Below the pieces are notes generated by a model. That model was not told the origin of the DNA and made no database searches. It was given only the letters and a program-made list of their open reading frames with translations. DNA of 64,000 nt from assembly GCA_030682255.1 (NCBI GenBank), contig JAUXOK010000010.1, forward strand, positions 62,001 to 126,000, written 5' to 3'. This stretch comes from Bacteroidota bacterium. GTDB lineage: Bacteria > Bacteroidota > Bacteroidia > NS11-12g > UBA955. Below are positions 9,213 through 19,700 of the stretch, in pieces. Each line of letters starts with the position of its first letter. Position 1 is the stretch's first letter. A program made the translations under genes and the position numbers.

Positions 9213-10745
9213 CTAAAACACGCTGATTTTTCTTTCAAATCTTTCGTTGGCATTGGTTAAAGTAATGATGTACATCCCTTTTTCTAAATGATTGCTATTA
9301 ATTGAAATATCATTTTGAACATCTGCAACATTGTAAACTACCTTGCCTGTTAAGTCTTTTATTTCTAATTGATAAATATTTGATGACGGACATTCTAAAT
9401 GAATATTTTCTCCTAAATTGACCGGAATAGGATAAATTTTAAATTGATTTGGACTTGAATTGCCAAGGTTTAAAGTTGCTTTTGGAAAAGAAGTGATGTA
9501 GAATGAACCATTGGGTATGTGGTCTAACTGAGAGCCAACCAATGTGCCATCATCTCTGTATAGCTTATAGGTAGATTCTAAGAGATAAGCCGCAGTAGCT
9601 GTATTAACTGGCACAGGCACATCAATGCTTGTAGTAGTTTCTTGAGTCCATTGAGTTGTGTTTTCTTGAGTGTGGGTAAAGTTTTTACTTAATGTAATAG
9701 AAGCATTAACGCCATAACCAGAAAAACCCACTGTCATTTCTATGCCTGTTGTTTCAGAATATGATAAAGTTGTTGATTTGCTTGTTCCAAATGAGGTCGA
9801 CCAATTCATGGTAACCGTCTCTGCCCCTTGATTATGGGTAAAGTTGATTCTTTTATATCGTGTTTCTCTAACCATTCTATAAGTTGGCGATTGGTCAATT
9901 TTTTGCAACATAGTTAATTGAGCGTCTTTAACGCTGAACCAAGGTAAATAAGTAGTTGAGACAGTGCCAAAATCAGAATAGGTAGGAGGTTGGTTAAAAC
10001 TTGTAAGGATTGGCAGTTTTGGGAAAACTGTGTCCGATGGAAGTTCTTCTTTGATAGGCAATATTAGAGTGTATAAATTTGCAATTGCATCGGTGGGTTT
10101 ATTATGGCTGCCATGACCAACAAATGTATTGGCCGAAAGGTATATTAATGCAGTGCCCGCTGAATCCCTTGAAACCATTGGCGCTTCTATACCCCATGCA
10201 CTAAAATTTTTACTTGCCCCTGAACCAACATCATTCCATATAACAGTAGCTGAAACTTTACCTTTGATTACATATTCTGCTTTTATACATCTCATTGCAT
10301 TGAGAGATGGCGCACTATGATTCCCACTTGCCACCAAACCCATTGCTACATATCCAGCAGGAGGATTGGCACGCCAAACTGAACCATCTTTATCTGCTCC
10401 AGAACCAGCGTCATCCCAAACTTTGGTGTAGCTGAGTGGTGCTACAAGAATGTTGCCAGAGTCGCTTACATCTCTTACAACAGCTATCACTTGTCCATTA
10501 GCATTATGAGCTCTAACTGCTAAATCGCCTAAAGAATAAAAATTGGGAAAATCGGTTAAAATAGGACGAAAAAAACCGCCATTTAAACTAGCGCCACTAC
10601 CTTTGTCTGTCCAGATTGGTGTAAAACTTTTAACGAAACTAATCTCTAAATCGCCATTGCGAAAAATTTCTTTTTCAGAAACTTGTGAAAAGCAACTTGC
10701 AGAGGCAACAATTACAAAAATAAATAGTACGTATTTTGTTTTCAT
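9213..10745 (-). CDS. secreted Vps62-related protein with T9SS type A sorting domain
   Basis: This is a 510-residue protein with a signal peptide (MKTKYVLFIFVIVASASCFSQ); I start at the ATG at 10743-10745 because a start 23 codons further upstream would bury that peptide. Residues about 30-230 carry three W-x-D-x-GSGA repeats (W45, W110, W170) and PPAGYVAMGLVASG, features of the Vps62 (DUF946) domain. Residues about 310-395 are Ser/Thr-rich alternating strands (TSFGTSKSTTLSYSETTG, SKNFTHTQENTTQ), which recall the membrane-spanning segment of aerolysin-like beta-pore proteins; that part is inference. The last 75 residues are a T9SS type A tail (YPIPVNLGENI ... GMYIITL). It should be exported and attached to the surface or released. 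Confidence 0.8.
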   Translation of the reverse strand: MKTKYVLFIFVIVASASCFSQVSEKEIFRNGDLEISFVKSFTPIWTDKGSGASLNGGFFRPILTDFPNFYSLGDLAVRAHNANGQVIAVVRDVSDSGNILVAPLSYTKVWDDAGSGADKDGSVWRANPPAGYVAMGLVASGNHSAPSLNAMRCIKAEYVIKGKVSATVIWNDVGSGASKNFSAWGIEAPMVSRDSAGTALIYLSANTFVGHGSHNKPTDAIANLYTLILPIKEELPSDTVFPKLPILTSFNQPPTYSDFGTVSTTYLPWFSVKDAQLTMLQKIDQSPTYRMVRETRYKRINFTHNQGAETVTMNWSTSFGTSKSTTLSYSETTGIEMTVGFSGYGVNASITLSKNFTHTQENTTQWTQETTTSIDVPVPVNTATAAYLLESTYKLYRDDGTLVGSQLDHIPNGSFYITSFPKATLNLGNSSPNQFKIYPIPVNLGENIHLECPSSNIYQLEIKDLTGKVVYNVADVQNDISINSNHLEKGMYIITLTNANERFERKISVF

Positions 10746-10948
10746 ATAATATTTAAGTTTTTTAACTAGTTGCAAATAAAGAATAAAAACATCTAAAATC
10801 AATAGAAATTTCATCGATTTTTAACTAATCGCATTAAGTTAATAGTAACCAGTATTTTAAAATTTGTCAAATTTTATATTTTTTAAAATATTTATGATTA
10901 AGTATTTTTGTATATATACACTTCTTAAGCAAACTGAAACCATTTCCT

Positions 10949-10956
10949 TATATTTG
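10949..10956 (+). promoter_or_regulatory. Bacteroidota -7 box for kynU
   Basis: TATATTTG (followed by C) matches the TAnnTTTG consensus and ends only four bases before the kynU ATG at 10961. If it is the true -7 element, the mRNA would have almost no leader. I see no good -33 TTTG at the expected distance. Confidence 0.5.
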
Positions 10957-10960
10957 CGCC

Positions 10961-12232
10961 ATGAATTTTGAGAATTCTTTATTCCATGCACAAGCATTAG
11001 ACCAAGCTGATGTTTTAAACAGTTTTAGAAACCAGTTTTTTATTCCTCAAGTGAATGGTAATGATAGTTTGTATTTTACAGGCAACTCTTTGGGACTTCA
11101 ACCAAAAGCAGCAGCAGAAGCGATACAAACCGAATTAGAAGATTGGAAAAACCTGGGTGTGGAAGGTCATTTTGAAGGCAAAAATCCATGGTTTCATTAT
11201 CATAAGTTTTTAACAGAAAATGCTGCAAAAATTGTGGGTGCCAAACCTATAGAAGTTGTTGTGATGAATCAACTGACGTCTAATTTGCATTTTTTGTTTG
11301 TTAGTTTTTATAGACCAAGTTCAAAACGTTATAAAATCATCATGGAGGCTGCTGCTTTTCCAAGTGATATGTATTTGGTAGAATCTCAGGTGAAATTTCA
11401 TGGATATAATCCTGAAGATGCTATCATTGAAGTAAAACCAAGAGCAGGCGAATATGCTTTAAGGCACGAGGATATTTTAAACACCATCGAAACACATAAA
11501 GATGAATTGGCATTGGTGTTTTTCAGTGGTGTACAGTATTATACGGGTCAAGTTTTTAATATCAAAGAAATTACCCAGAAAGGTCATGCTTGCGGTGCTG
11601 TAGTAGGTTTTGATTTAGCGCATGCAGCAGGAAACATCGCGTTGAAACTAAATGAGTGGCAAGTAGATTTTGCGGCTTGGTGTAGTTATAAATATCTCAA
11701 CTCAGGACCAGGAAGTGTGGCAGGTGCGTTTGTACATGAAAAACATGCAAACGACAATACTTTACCAAGGTTTGCAGGATGGTGGGGACATCATGAAGAT
11801 GAGAGATTTAAAATGTTGAAGGGCTTTATACCCGAGGCTGGAGCAGCAGGTTGGCAGTTGAGCAATGCACCCATTTTAAGCATGAGTGTTCATAAATGTT
11901 CTTTAGATATTTTTGAAAAAGCGGGTATGGAAAATATTGTTAAAAAAGGTCAGCAATTGAATGCTTTTTTGCAATTTGTAATTGAAGAAGCTTTGCAAAG
12001 CAATATGACTATTCAATTAAAAATTATAACACCCGCTTTGCCCGAAAGAGGTTGTCAAATCAGTTTATTAACGGATGAAAATGGCAAAGAATTATTTGAT
12101 TATTTAACAAAAAATGGTGTCATAGCAGATTGGAGAAATCCAAATGTTATCAGAATGGCACCTGTACCTCTCTACAATACTTTTGAGGACATTTATCATT
12201 TTGGGCAATTATTAAAAACATACAAAAAATGA
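10961..12232 (+). CDS. kynU: kynureninase
   Basis: This 423-residue PLP enzyme cleaves L-kynurenine (or 3-hydroxykynurenine) to anthranilate (or 3-hydroxyanthranilate) and alanine, in tryptophan degradation or de novo NAD synthesis. Seen in the sequence: GNSLGLQPK near residue 41, the PLP-phosphate contact FDLAHAAGN at 217-225, and the Schiff-base lysine K244 in WCSYKYLNSGPGS. Length and order of motifs fit KynU. Its TGA stop overlaps the ATG of prmA (ATGA), so the two are translationally coupled. No other kynurenine-pathway gene is in the window. Confidence 0.95.
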   Translation: MNFENSLFHAQALDQADVLNSFRNQFFIPQVNGNDSLYFTGNSLGLQPKAAAEAIQTELEDWKNLGVEGHFEGKNPWFHYHKFLTENAAKIVGAKPIEVVVMNQLTSNLHFLFVSFYRPSSKRYKIIMEAAAFPSDMYLVESQVKFHGYNPEDAIIEVKPRAGEYALRHEDILNTIETHKDELALVFFSGVQYYTGQVFNIKEITQKGHACGAVVGFDLAHAAGNIALKLNEWQVDFAAWCSYKYLNSGPGSVAGAFVHEKHANDNTLPRFAGWWGHHEDERFKMLKGFIPEAGAAGWQLSNAPILSMSVHKCSLDIFEKAGMENIVKKGQQLNAFLQFVIEEALQSNMTIQLKIITPALPERGCQISLLTDENGKELFDYLTKNGVIADWRNPNVIRMAPVPLYNTFEDIYHFGQLLKTYKK

Positions 12233-13083
12233 TTATTTATAAAGAAATATCTCTTACAGCCCTTGAACCCATCGACCAAAATGTAGAAATTATATCTGCT
12301 TATTTAGGTGAATTTGGTTTTGAAGGCTCCGCAGAAGATGAAAATATCAAAGCTTATATTGGAGTTGATGAAAAAACAGACGAAGAAATTGCTATATTAG
12401 TTAATGAATTAATTGAAAAAAATCTCTGCGAAAAAGACTACCAAATCAATATTATACAACCCAAAAATTGGAACGAAGAATGGGAGAAAAATTATTTTCA
12501 ACCTATTTTAATTGGCAATCAATGCTTAATTAAAAGTAGTTTTCATCAAACCAATGTTAAAGCCAAATATGAAATCGTAATAGACCCAAAAATGAGTTTT
12601 GGAACAGGGCATCATGAAACAACCAGTATGATGGCAGAGTATATTCTAGAAGTTAATTTGAAAAATAAAAATGTTTTAGACATGGGTACAGGTACAGGCA
12701 TTTTGGGAATATTGGCTTCTATGATTGGATGCGAAAAAGTTGTCGGCATAGATAATGACAGTTGGTGTTACGAAAATGCGCAAGAAAACATCGAGAAAAA
12801 CAATATTCCAAATTTTGAAATGTTATTGGGCGATGCAGGTTTATTAAAAAACTATCCTAAAACATTTGAAGTGGTAATTGCTAATATCAATAGACACATT
12901 TTGTTGTCTGATATTAAATATTATGTGCAAGCCATGAAACCTTCGTCTATTTTGTTATTAAGTGGTTTTTATCACGAAGACTTTGATATGATTGAAGAAG
13001 AATGCAACAAACATGGTTTAAGTTTTGTAAATAGTAAAATAAAAAACAATTGGATGGGTGCACAATTTAAACTAGAAAACTAA
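12229..13083 (+). CDS. prmA: ribosomal protein L11 methyltransferase
   Basis: This 284-residue SAM-dependent enzyme methylates lysines and the N-terminus of ribosomal protein L11. The family signature MSFGTGHHETT is at 122-132 and the SAM-binding loop VLDMGTGTGILG at 149-160. ANINRHIL near 218 corresponds to the catalytic NIL/NPPY-like segment of PrmA. The gene overlaps kynU by four bases at the start and shares its terminal base with the SDR gene, so all three are probably one transcript. The functional link to kynU is unclear. Confidence 0.93.
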   Translation: MIIYKEISLTALEPIDQNVEIISAYLGEFGFEGSAEDENIKAYIGVDEKTDEEIAILVNELIEKNLCEKDYQINIIQPKNWNEEWEKNYFQPILIGNQCLIKSSFHQTNVKAKYEIVIDPKMSFGTGHHETTSMMAEYILEVNLKNKNVLDMGTGTGILGILASMIGCEKVVGIDNDSWCYENAQENIEKNNIPNFEMLLGDAGLLKNYPKTFEVVIANINRHILLSDIKYYVQAMKPSSILLLSGFYHEDFDMIEEECNKHGLSFVNSKIKNNWMGAQFKLEN

Positions 13084-13784
13084 TGGATTTAATAGGTAAA
13101 ATTGCGGTTATAACTGGCGTAAGTAAAGGAATAGGCGAGGCATTATGTCAACAATTGTTAGCTGAAGGATGCACAGTATTTGGATTAGGTAGAAATAATT
13201 TTAAAAGTAGTGTTGAGAATTACACTTTCATTTCAACAGATGTTAGAAATGTGGAAGAAGTGAATACCGCTTTTGAAACAATTCTAAAAGAACACTCGCA
13301 TATTGATATTTTGATAAATAATGCAGGATTGGGATATTTTGGTAATGTAGACGATTTGCCATTAAAAGAATGGGACGAAATGATGCAAACCAATGTGAAT
13401 GGTATGTTTTATTGCACCCGCTTAGCGGTTCCAGTTATGAAGAAAAATGGCTTTGGTCATATCATCAACATTGCAAGTACAGCTGGATTGGAAGGTATGC
13501 CAATGGTTAGTGGCTATTGCGCAACAAAATGGGCTGTGAAAGGATTTAGTGAAAGTTTATGGAGAGAACTTAGAGATTTTAAAATTAAAGTCACATGCGT
13601 ATATCCTGGCAGCGTTAAAACAGATTTTTTTAGAAATAGTCCTAATATCACACCTCATGATTATATGTTGATGCCTGAAGATGTTGCCAATATGATGGTT
13701 TATGCTTTGAAAACACCAGATAATTTTCATCAAGTAAACTTAGAAGTAAGACCATTGCAGCCTAAAGGTCCGAAATCAAATTAA
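13083..13784 (+). CDS. SDR family NAD(P)-dependent oxidoreductase
   Basis: This 233-residue classical short-chain dehydrogenase shows the nucleotide-binding TGVSKGIG (11-18), NNAG (79-82), and the catalytic triad S132 (INIASTAG), Y145 and K149 (YCATK). The closest named relatives would be FabG-like or serine/3-hydroxy-acid dehydrogenases, but the substrate cannot be deduced. It overlaps prmA by one base. The length is at the short end of the family but complete. Confidence 0.9.
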   Translation: MDLIGKIAVITGVSKGIGEALCQQLLAEGCTVFGLGRNNFKSSVENYTFISTDVRNVEEVNTAFETILKEHSHIDILINNAGLGYFGNVDDLPLKEWDEMMQTNVNGMFYCTRLAVPVMKKNGFGHIINIASTAGLEGMPMVSGYCATKWAVKGFSESLWRELRDFKIKVTCVYPGSVKTDFFRNSPNITPHDYMLMPEDVANMMVYALKTPDNFHQVNLEVRPLQPKGPKSN

Positions 13785-13881
13785 TTTGTCATTTTTAATT
13801 ATGTCATACAATATTTTTTAGGAATTTTTGTTTAGGACAAATATTATTAAACTTAATTACCTTTGCTTTTTAAATTAAATA

Positions 13882-15312
13882 TTGAAATTTTTGAAATTTA
13901 ACTTCACATACAGTTTATTTCTTATCGCTTTGTTAGCCATATTTTCTTGCAAAAAAAACGAGACTTTTATGACATCGCAAGCCACATTTACCTTTTCTAA
14001 AGACACCGTTTTTTTTGATACTGTTTTTACAAGATTACCTGGTAGTAACTATCCCCGTTCTATCAATAAACGAATCATGCTTCGAAATCCCTACAAAGAA
14101 ACAGTCAAATTCAATGCTAGAGTGATGGGTGGGTCATCGTCAGAATACCGTTTCAATATTGATGGTAGATATGGATTGGATATCAAAGATATTGAAGTTT
14201 TACCTAAAGATAGTTTATGGGTATTTGTAGAATGTACTTTAGAACCCAATCAACTAACTAAGCCTGCATTGGTTAGAGACAGTATTGCCATAGAAAACAA
14301 TGGCAAAACGCAATTTATTCAATTGGCCGCCTACGGTTGGGATGCTTATTATTACAAAGACACAGTTTTTACTCAAAACACCAGTATTACACAAACCGAT
14401 AAACCACATGTGATTGTTAATGCCGCTTATGTGGAGGAAGGTATTACATTAAGTATTGGGCCAGGTGTGCATTTTTATAGTACAGCCAATTCTGTTTTTG
14501 TAAACAATCTTAACAGAATTATTAATGTAAGCGCACTGAACGTTTTCGGTACTTTAAAAGTGAATGGAACAAAAGCTCAGCCTGTTGTTTTTGAAGGCGA
14601 CCGATTAGATGTAAATTTTAAAGACAAACCAGGACAATGGCGAGGCATTCATTTTTACAGAGGAAGTATTGAAAATGAAATAAGATTTGCAGAAATAAAA
14701 AATGCAACCATTGGTTTATGGGCAGATTCACTTTCAGAAAATGCTAACCCAACTTTGATTGTTAGAAATTCCATCATCAAGAACATGAGTGCATATGGTG
14801 TTTTGGGATTAACAGCAGATATTTACATGGAGAATTCTGTCATTGCCAATTGTGGTTCCAATACACTTTTAGGTTATTATGGTGGGTTTTATACTTTAAG
14901 GCATTGCACCCTTTATGCAGGCGGGGGAAGAAGAGATCCACATTTGGTTTTTAACAATCAATTAAGAAATGACAATCGCGTTGTAATTAGAGTTTACCCA
15001 ATAGGTTTTGCGCTATTAAACACTATAATATGGGGCGCTAACGAAACCGAAATTGGGTTTGACCTCAGTGCATCTAATGTAGCCAATCCAGCGGCCTTTA
15101 TTGGATGTTTAATTAAATCTAAAAACACCATTAACGGTCAAAACTTACTGTTTAATTTAGACCCCAATTTTGAAAATATCGTTAAATTAGATTTTAAACT
15201 CAAAGAAGGTTCGGCAGCCATTAATAAAGCTGAACTTACATATGGACTTCCTACCGACATCAACGAAAAAGTGAGAGACGCACAACCAGACATTGGGGCT
15301 TACGAATTTTAA
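13882..15312 (+). CDS. lipoprotein with right-handed beta-helix repeats
   Basis: This 476-residue protein starts at a TTG (13882). The start is supported by the immediately following lipoprotein signal peptide with lipobox LLAIFSC (Cys about residue 23). A beta-sandwich-like N-terminal part is followed by parallel beta-helix features from about 180 onward: repeated short strands such as GVHFYSTANSVFVNN, LNVFGTLKVNGTKAQPVVFEGD and HCTLYAGGG. The C-terminus ends DAQPDIGAYEF, a motif often found at the end of right-handed beta-helix/choice-of-anchor proteins. It is probably a surface-exposed or periplasmic lipoprotein with carbohydrate or structural binding. A TACCTTTG -7-like box lies at 13858-13865. 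The next gene begins just after its stop. Confidence 0.75.
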   Translation: MKFLKFNFTYSLFLIALLAIFSCKKNETFMTSQATFTFSKDTVFFDTVFTRLPGSNYPRSINKRIMLRNPYKETVKFNARVMGGSSSEYRFNIDGRYGLDIKDIEVLPKDSLWVFVECTLEPNQLTKPALVRDSIAIENNGKTQFIQLAAYGWDAYYYKDTVFTQNTSITQTDKPHVIVNAAYVEEGITLSIGPGVHFYSTANSVFVNNLNRIINVSALNVFGTLKVNGTKAQPVVFEGDRLDVNFKDKPGQWRGIHFYRGSIENEIRFAEIKNATIGLWADSLSENANPTLIVRNSIIKNMSAYGVLGLTADIYMENSVIANCGSNTLLGYYGGFYTLRHCTLYAGGGRRDPHLVFNNQLRNDNRVVIRVYPIGFALLNTIIWGANETEIGFDLSASNVANPAAFIGCLIKSKNTINGQNLLFNLDPNFENIVKLDFKLKEGSAAINKAELTYGLPTDINEKVRDAQPDIGAYEF

Positions 15313-15325
15313 ATTTTTCTTCAAA

Positions 15326-15994
15326 ATGAAACAATTCATACTTTTACTTTTATTCGTATTAATATTTCAAAACACACAAGCACAATACAGTTTGTGTATG
15401 TGCAACAAAGATTCAGCAGTACCATTTAAGCAATATGAGTTTAGTTTAACTACCAATATGTATTTTAAACACACATTAAATCCGCCTTATTTTAATGGAT
15501 TGATGGCAAAAAAATATTTCAAAAAATGGATACTCAGAGCTGGATTTAACATCAACAATGCCAAATACAGCAAATTTGTAGAAACTGTAACTTGGGGAAA
15601 CAGCGACACTGGTAAATTAAGATTTACGGATTTTAGAATTGGTTTCGAAAAGCCATTATTTAGCGGGAAATTATTCCCATATGTTGCCACAGATTTGATG
15701 TACTCCTATGGTTTTTACAAAGGACAAATGGCAAATTGGGGTGGAATCCGAGGTACTTATGAGAGTTATAATTACCATAATAAAACCAAGATGATAGGCA
15801 TAATACCTGCTTTTGGCATTAAATACAGACCAATAACATCCCTTTCCATCGGTTTCGAATTTGGTAGCAACTTGAGTTATTATCAACAAACTAAAAAAGA
15901 TTTAACCAATCAAATTAATCAAAACAAAAGTGGATTTTTTGGTTCATTTTTTACTAGTGGGTTGTTGAAAATTAGCTATCATTTATTGAAGTAA
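15326..15994 (+). CDS. outer-membrane beta-barrel-like hypothetical protein
   Basis: This 222-residue exported protein starts at the ATG at 15326, 13 bases after the stop of the beta-helix lipoprotein; an upstream frame start at 15293 would overlap that gene. The signal peptide is MKQFILLLLFVLIFQNTQAQ. The rest alternates amphipathic strands with aromatic ends (FSLTTNMYFKH, WILRAGFNINNAKYSKF, SLSIGFEFGSNLSYYQQ, GLLKISYHLLK), typical of an 8- to 10-strand outer-membrane barrel. No named family is recognised. It likely forms an operon with the preceding lipoprotein. Confidence 0.65.
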   Translation: MKQFILLLLFVLIFQNTQAQYSLCMCNKDSAVPFKQYEFSLTTNMYFKHTLNPPYFNGLMAKKYFKKWILRAGFNINNAKYSKFVETVTWGNSDTGKLRFTDFRIGFEKPLFSGKLFPYVATDLMYSYGFYKGQMANWGGIRGTYESYNYHNKTKMIGIIPAFGIKYRPITSLSIGFEFGSNLSYYQQTKKDLTNQINQNKSGFFGSFFTSGLLKISYHLLK

Positions 15995-16128
15995 ACTAAA
16001 AAAGTATAGTTTTTTAATTTGATTGAATTCCAATTTTCCATCATCAAATATTATTTTGTCTTAACTTGATCTTAGTGCAAGATAAATTTTCACAATGATA
16101 TATGAATTACAGATATAGAGCTTAATTT

Positions 16129-16707
16129 CTATCTTACTAATAGTGAAAATATTGTAAAATAAGCAATTATGCCAGCTGGGATTAATAATAGGCTCCAAAA
16201 CAATAGATGATTCCAAAATTTGTTTTTAAAGGACATGGGGTGTCGAATGATTTTTATAAATCCGATGATAATCATTAAAATCCCTCCAACTAATAATAAG
16301 AGGGTTAATATTTCTAAGAGAAAAAACACCCAGCCCCAAATGATATATTCAGATAAAACATAAAATACAAAACTTGTAAACAATGAGGCAGCACCTATTG
16401 GAGCCAGTTTTTCTTGACGTTTGGCAGGAAATAGAATTGGTCCTTTTGTTTTTACAAAATTTTTTAATTTTGAGTGATTTGCTTTTCTAGGATTAGTCGA
16501 ATCAATTGTAATAGGAAAAGCAAATGTTTCTTGAGAATAATGTGTTTCAAATGAGTATTTCTTTTCCAAGATGGCTTCATCAATTTCTATATCCACGTAT
16601 GAGACTCTGAATTCATTTGGCTTTTTCAAAAGTCTACAACCATTCATTTGAATTAGCGCAAGCATTAATGTCAATATTTTGATAAGAGGGTATTTCAAAT
16701 GTGACAA
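16129..16707 (-). CDS. hypothetical lipoprotein with C-terminal membrane helices
   Basis: This 192-residue protein has a lipoprotein-like signal (KILTLMLALIQMNGC) and then a short polar region. It ends with three hydrophobic segments (LFTSFVFYVLSEYIIWGWVF, LLLLVGGILMIIIGFI, LLFWSLLLIPAGIIAYFTIF). The start is uncertain: TTG codons occur at 16705-16707 and 16696-16698, the latter giving MKYPLIKI, a more typical lipoprotein start. It lies just downstream of the alpha-2-macroglobulin gene on the same strand, about 55 bases away, so co-expression is possible. No family is recognised. Confidence 0.55.
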   Translation of the reverse strand: MSHLKYPLIKILTLMLALIQMNGCRLLKKPNEFRVSYVDIEIDEAILEKKYSFETHYSQETFAFPITIDSTNPRKANHSKLKNFVKTKGPILFPAKRQEKLAPIGAASLFTSFVFYVLSEYIIWGWVFFLLEILTLLLLVGGILMIIIGFIKIIRHPMSFKNKFWNHLLFWSLLLIPAGIIAYFTIFSLLVR

Positions 16708-16762
16708 TATTAATAAATTTTAGAGATATTTGCTTTTTTAATATTGCAGTTTTCTTACTTCC

Positions 16763-19700
16763 TTACTCAACTTTTAACAACAATGCCTTGCTATTGGCTA
16801 CAAACTCTGGCGCATACATACATTGCACTGTTGCTATGCCTGAATTGAAAGTACCTGCTTGTTCCACTTTTAGAATGTAGCTCAATTGGTAAGTGCCCTT
16901 ATTCATGTTGTCTATAAAAAAATTGCTTGAGGCATCCCTAGTACTTTGGTAATAACCTAATCCATTTTGCCATTTGTAGACACTCATTACATCTTGTGGT
17001 TCTGTACCACTTGCTCTGCCATCTTTAATATGCACAAACTCTAGGTTTCTATCTGAACTCACTAATAGAACAATCTCAATCAAGTCGCCTACTTTTAAGG
17101 TGTTTTGTTCATTAACCTCCAAGCGTGTTTGACCTTTGTCTGTATTCACTAATTTGAATATTTTTTTGTTGATGGACAAACCTCTTGCAGCCGACTGAAT
17201 TTTGTCTAAATCTTCAAAATATTGCCAATAAATTGCCCCATAAGCAAAGTCGTTAGTTTTGGCATTGACAGTTACATTACCCAATGAAGAAGAGATTTTA
17301 TTGGCTTCGATGAAATGCTTGTAATAGCCTGTGCCAGCTTCTTTTTGTTCGGGCTTTATTTCAGTATTATTTAATGAAACTACAACTGATTGTTGATTTT
17401 TGATAAAGTTATTGTTGCTTAAAATGGCATAACAAGCATCGGCTGTACTCCGAGTTGTGCTCCAATTTTGAGTTTGCTTTTGGCGCATCAACCACACTTG
17501 CATGTCCACTATTTCTTTGGTTTTCCCCATAGATTTATAGGCCTCTATGATGGCGGCTTGGGTTTCTATTGGGGCTTGATACCAATACCAACCTGAAATG
17601 TTTTTACTCCAATACATCCCCATTTCGGGTGTGTTTTTAGCATTTTGCTCAAAGGCTTTTAATATCAATGGTGGCACGTCAGAACTTGGTTTCAATGTTT
17701 TGATGGCAACAAGCAATTGAGCCATATTCATTATACCAGCATTTTGCCAAGTTTTTTCGGCATTGTCTAAATAGAATTTAACAACTTCATGCTCTTTGTT
17801 GAAGCCCAATTCAGGGAAATAACTTTTGCAATAAAGGTATTGTAAATTACTAGGTAAATATTGAGGATTGCTTTGTTTTTTATAGTTTTGATAATCTCTT
17901 TGTGCAGATTGATCAAGATATGAAATGGCTCTATTAATCATGTCTGCATAAGGCTGAATGTTAATGCCCATTTTTTTCATTTTTCCAAAACCAATCACAA
18001 TGGTTTGGGTGATGTATTCATTGGGATACATGCCTTTAAACCAACCCCAAGCGCCATTGTCCATTTGCATGTCTTTCAGTTTATTAAAACTTTTTTCAAG
18101 TTCTTGATTCATGGTTTTAGCATCAAATAATTCACCCAATTGTTGCATTCTTTTGGTTTCGCTGTTGGCTTCTCTAAGCCAAGGAGTTTCTTCAATTAAC
18201 ACCGATTTCAACTCTTGATTTTGAGATAATTTGCTTTGTAATCCTTTGCCATTTTTTGCTTGTTCTACCCAAGTTTGATATACTTTTTTAATTTCAGGAC
18301 TGCTTTGAGCTAAGTGGGTAGCTATGCTGTTGGCATACAAACGGGTAAATGTTTGTTCTGCACATTCATAAGGATATTCCATCATGTAGGGCAAAGCTTG
18401 AATAGCATACCAAGCTGGATTTTCACTCATTTCTATGCTTAGTTTTTCGTGTTTTAAGCTAGAACTGCTGTTGTTTTTTAAGTGACTAAACTCTAAGTTT
18501 TGAATCCCTGCTTTTCGAACAGTGATGGGCAAAGATTCTGTAACCAATTGTCTGTTGCTTATCACCAAAAGGGTGTGTTCTTCGCCATCGCTGATTTGTT
18601 TATTTTCCGCAGAAATAGCGATGCTAACCATGCCGATATAATCTGGAATTTTTAATTTGAAATTAACTGTTGAAACACCATTTGCTGATACCGTTATGGT
18701 TTGTTTACTGCTATTAGTTAACCATTCTAGATTTTTGCCAGTTTCCAAATCTTTGATTACAATTTGTGCATCAATCGTCAATGCAGTGTTGGTAGTATTT
18801 ACAATTTTTGAACTTAATTCTATTTGGTCGTTTTGTCTTAAAAAACGAGGCATATTGGGTTGCACCATCACTTTTTTAGAGGTGGTTATACTTTGTTCCA
18901 AATAACCAATTTGCATAGAAGTGCTATGAGCAAGTAACATCATGCGCCATTGTGTTAAAGCTTCAGGTGCGGTAAATTCCATTTCTAAATTACCCTGCGC
19001 ATCGGTGTATAAATGCGGATAGAAGAAAGCCGTTTCATTAAAGTTTTTGCGGATGGGGGGAGGGGTGGATAAGCTATCAGAGTTGAGGCTTGGTTGAGTA
19101 ACAATTTCGTCACTGTCTTCTAACTTGTCTAAAAACAAATTTTCCATTTTATCTTTAGAACTTTTTGTTGGGGCTTGATTATAAGAAATACTTTCCAATA
19201 AGCCACCATCTGATCTTGAACCTCGTCCAGAAAAGCCCAAAAAGGGGCTTTGTGTTTTAGGAGACATGATTCTCTTGAAATTTAATGATCTAAATTCCAA
19301 TGGCGGACTATTTGAAAAATATCTTTTATTAAATCCTTCAATTGTAAAACCAATTGTTGAAATATTATTGTAAGAAAAATTATTATAAAGGGTTAAATTC
19401 CATTGATTTTGTCCTTTTAACTGCTCCAATGCTTGGTTATACATCACAGCAGCCGATTCTATTTTTGAAATCTCATTGGCAGGTCCTTTAATTTTTAGTT
19501 TCCATTTCTCTTTGCTACCTGGCTCAATATCGCTTCTAAAACTACTCAATTGCACATCGATTTTTTTGTTGCTGAATGGCACATTGATAAATAACTGATT
19601 TCGATAATCTCTGTAATCATTGATAGTAACAGCAGAAATATAGATTCCTCCTCTGTCTTCGTTTTTTATAGGAATTTCTATGCTTTCAAGCGTGTTTTTA

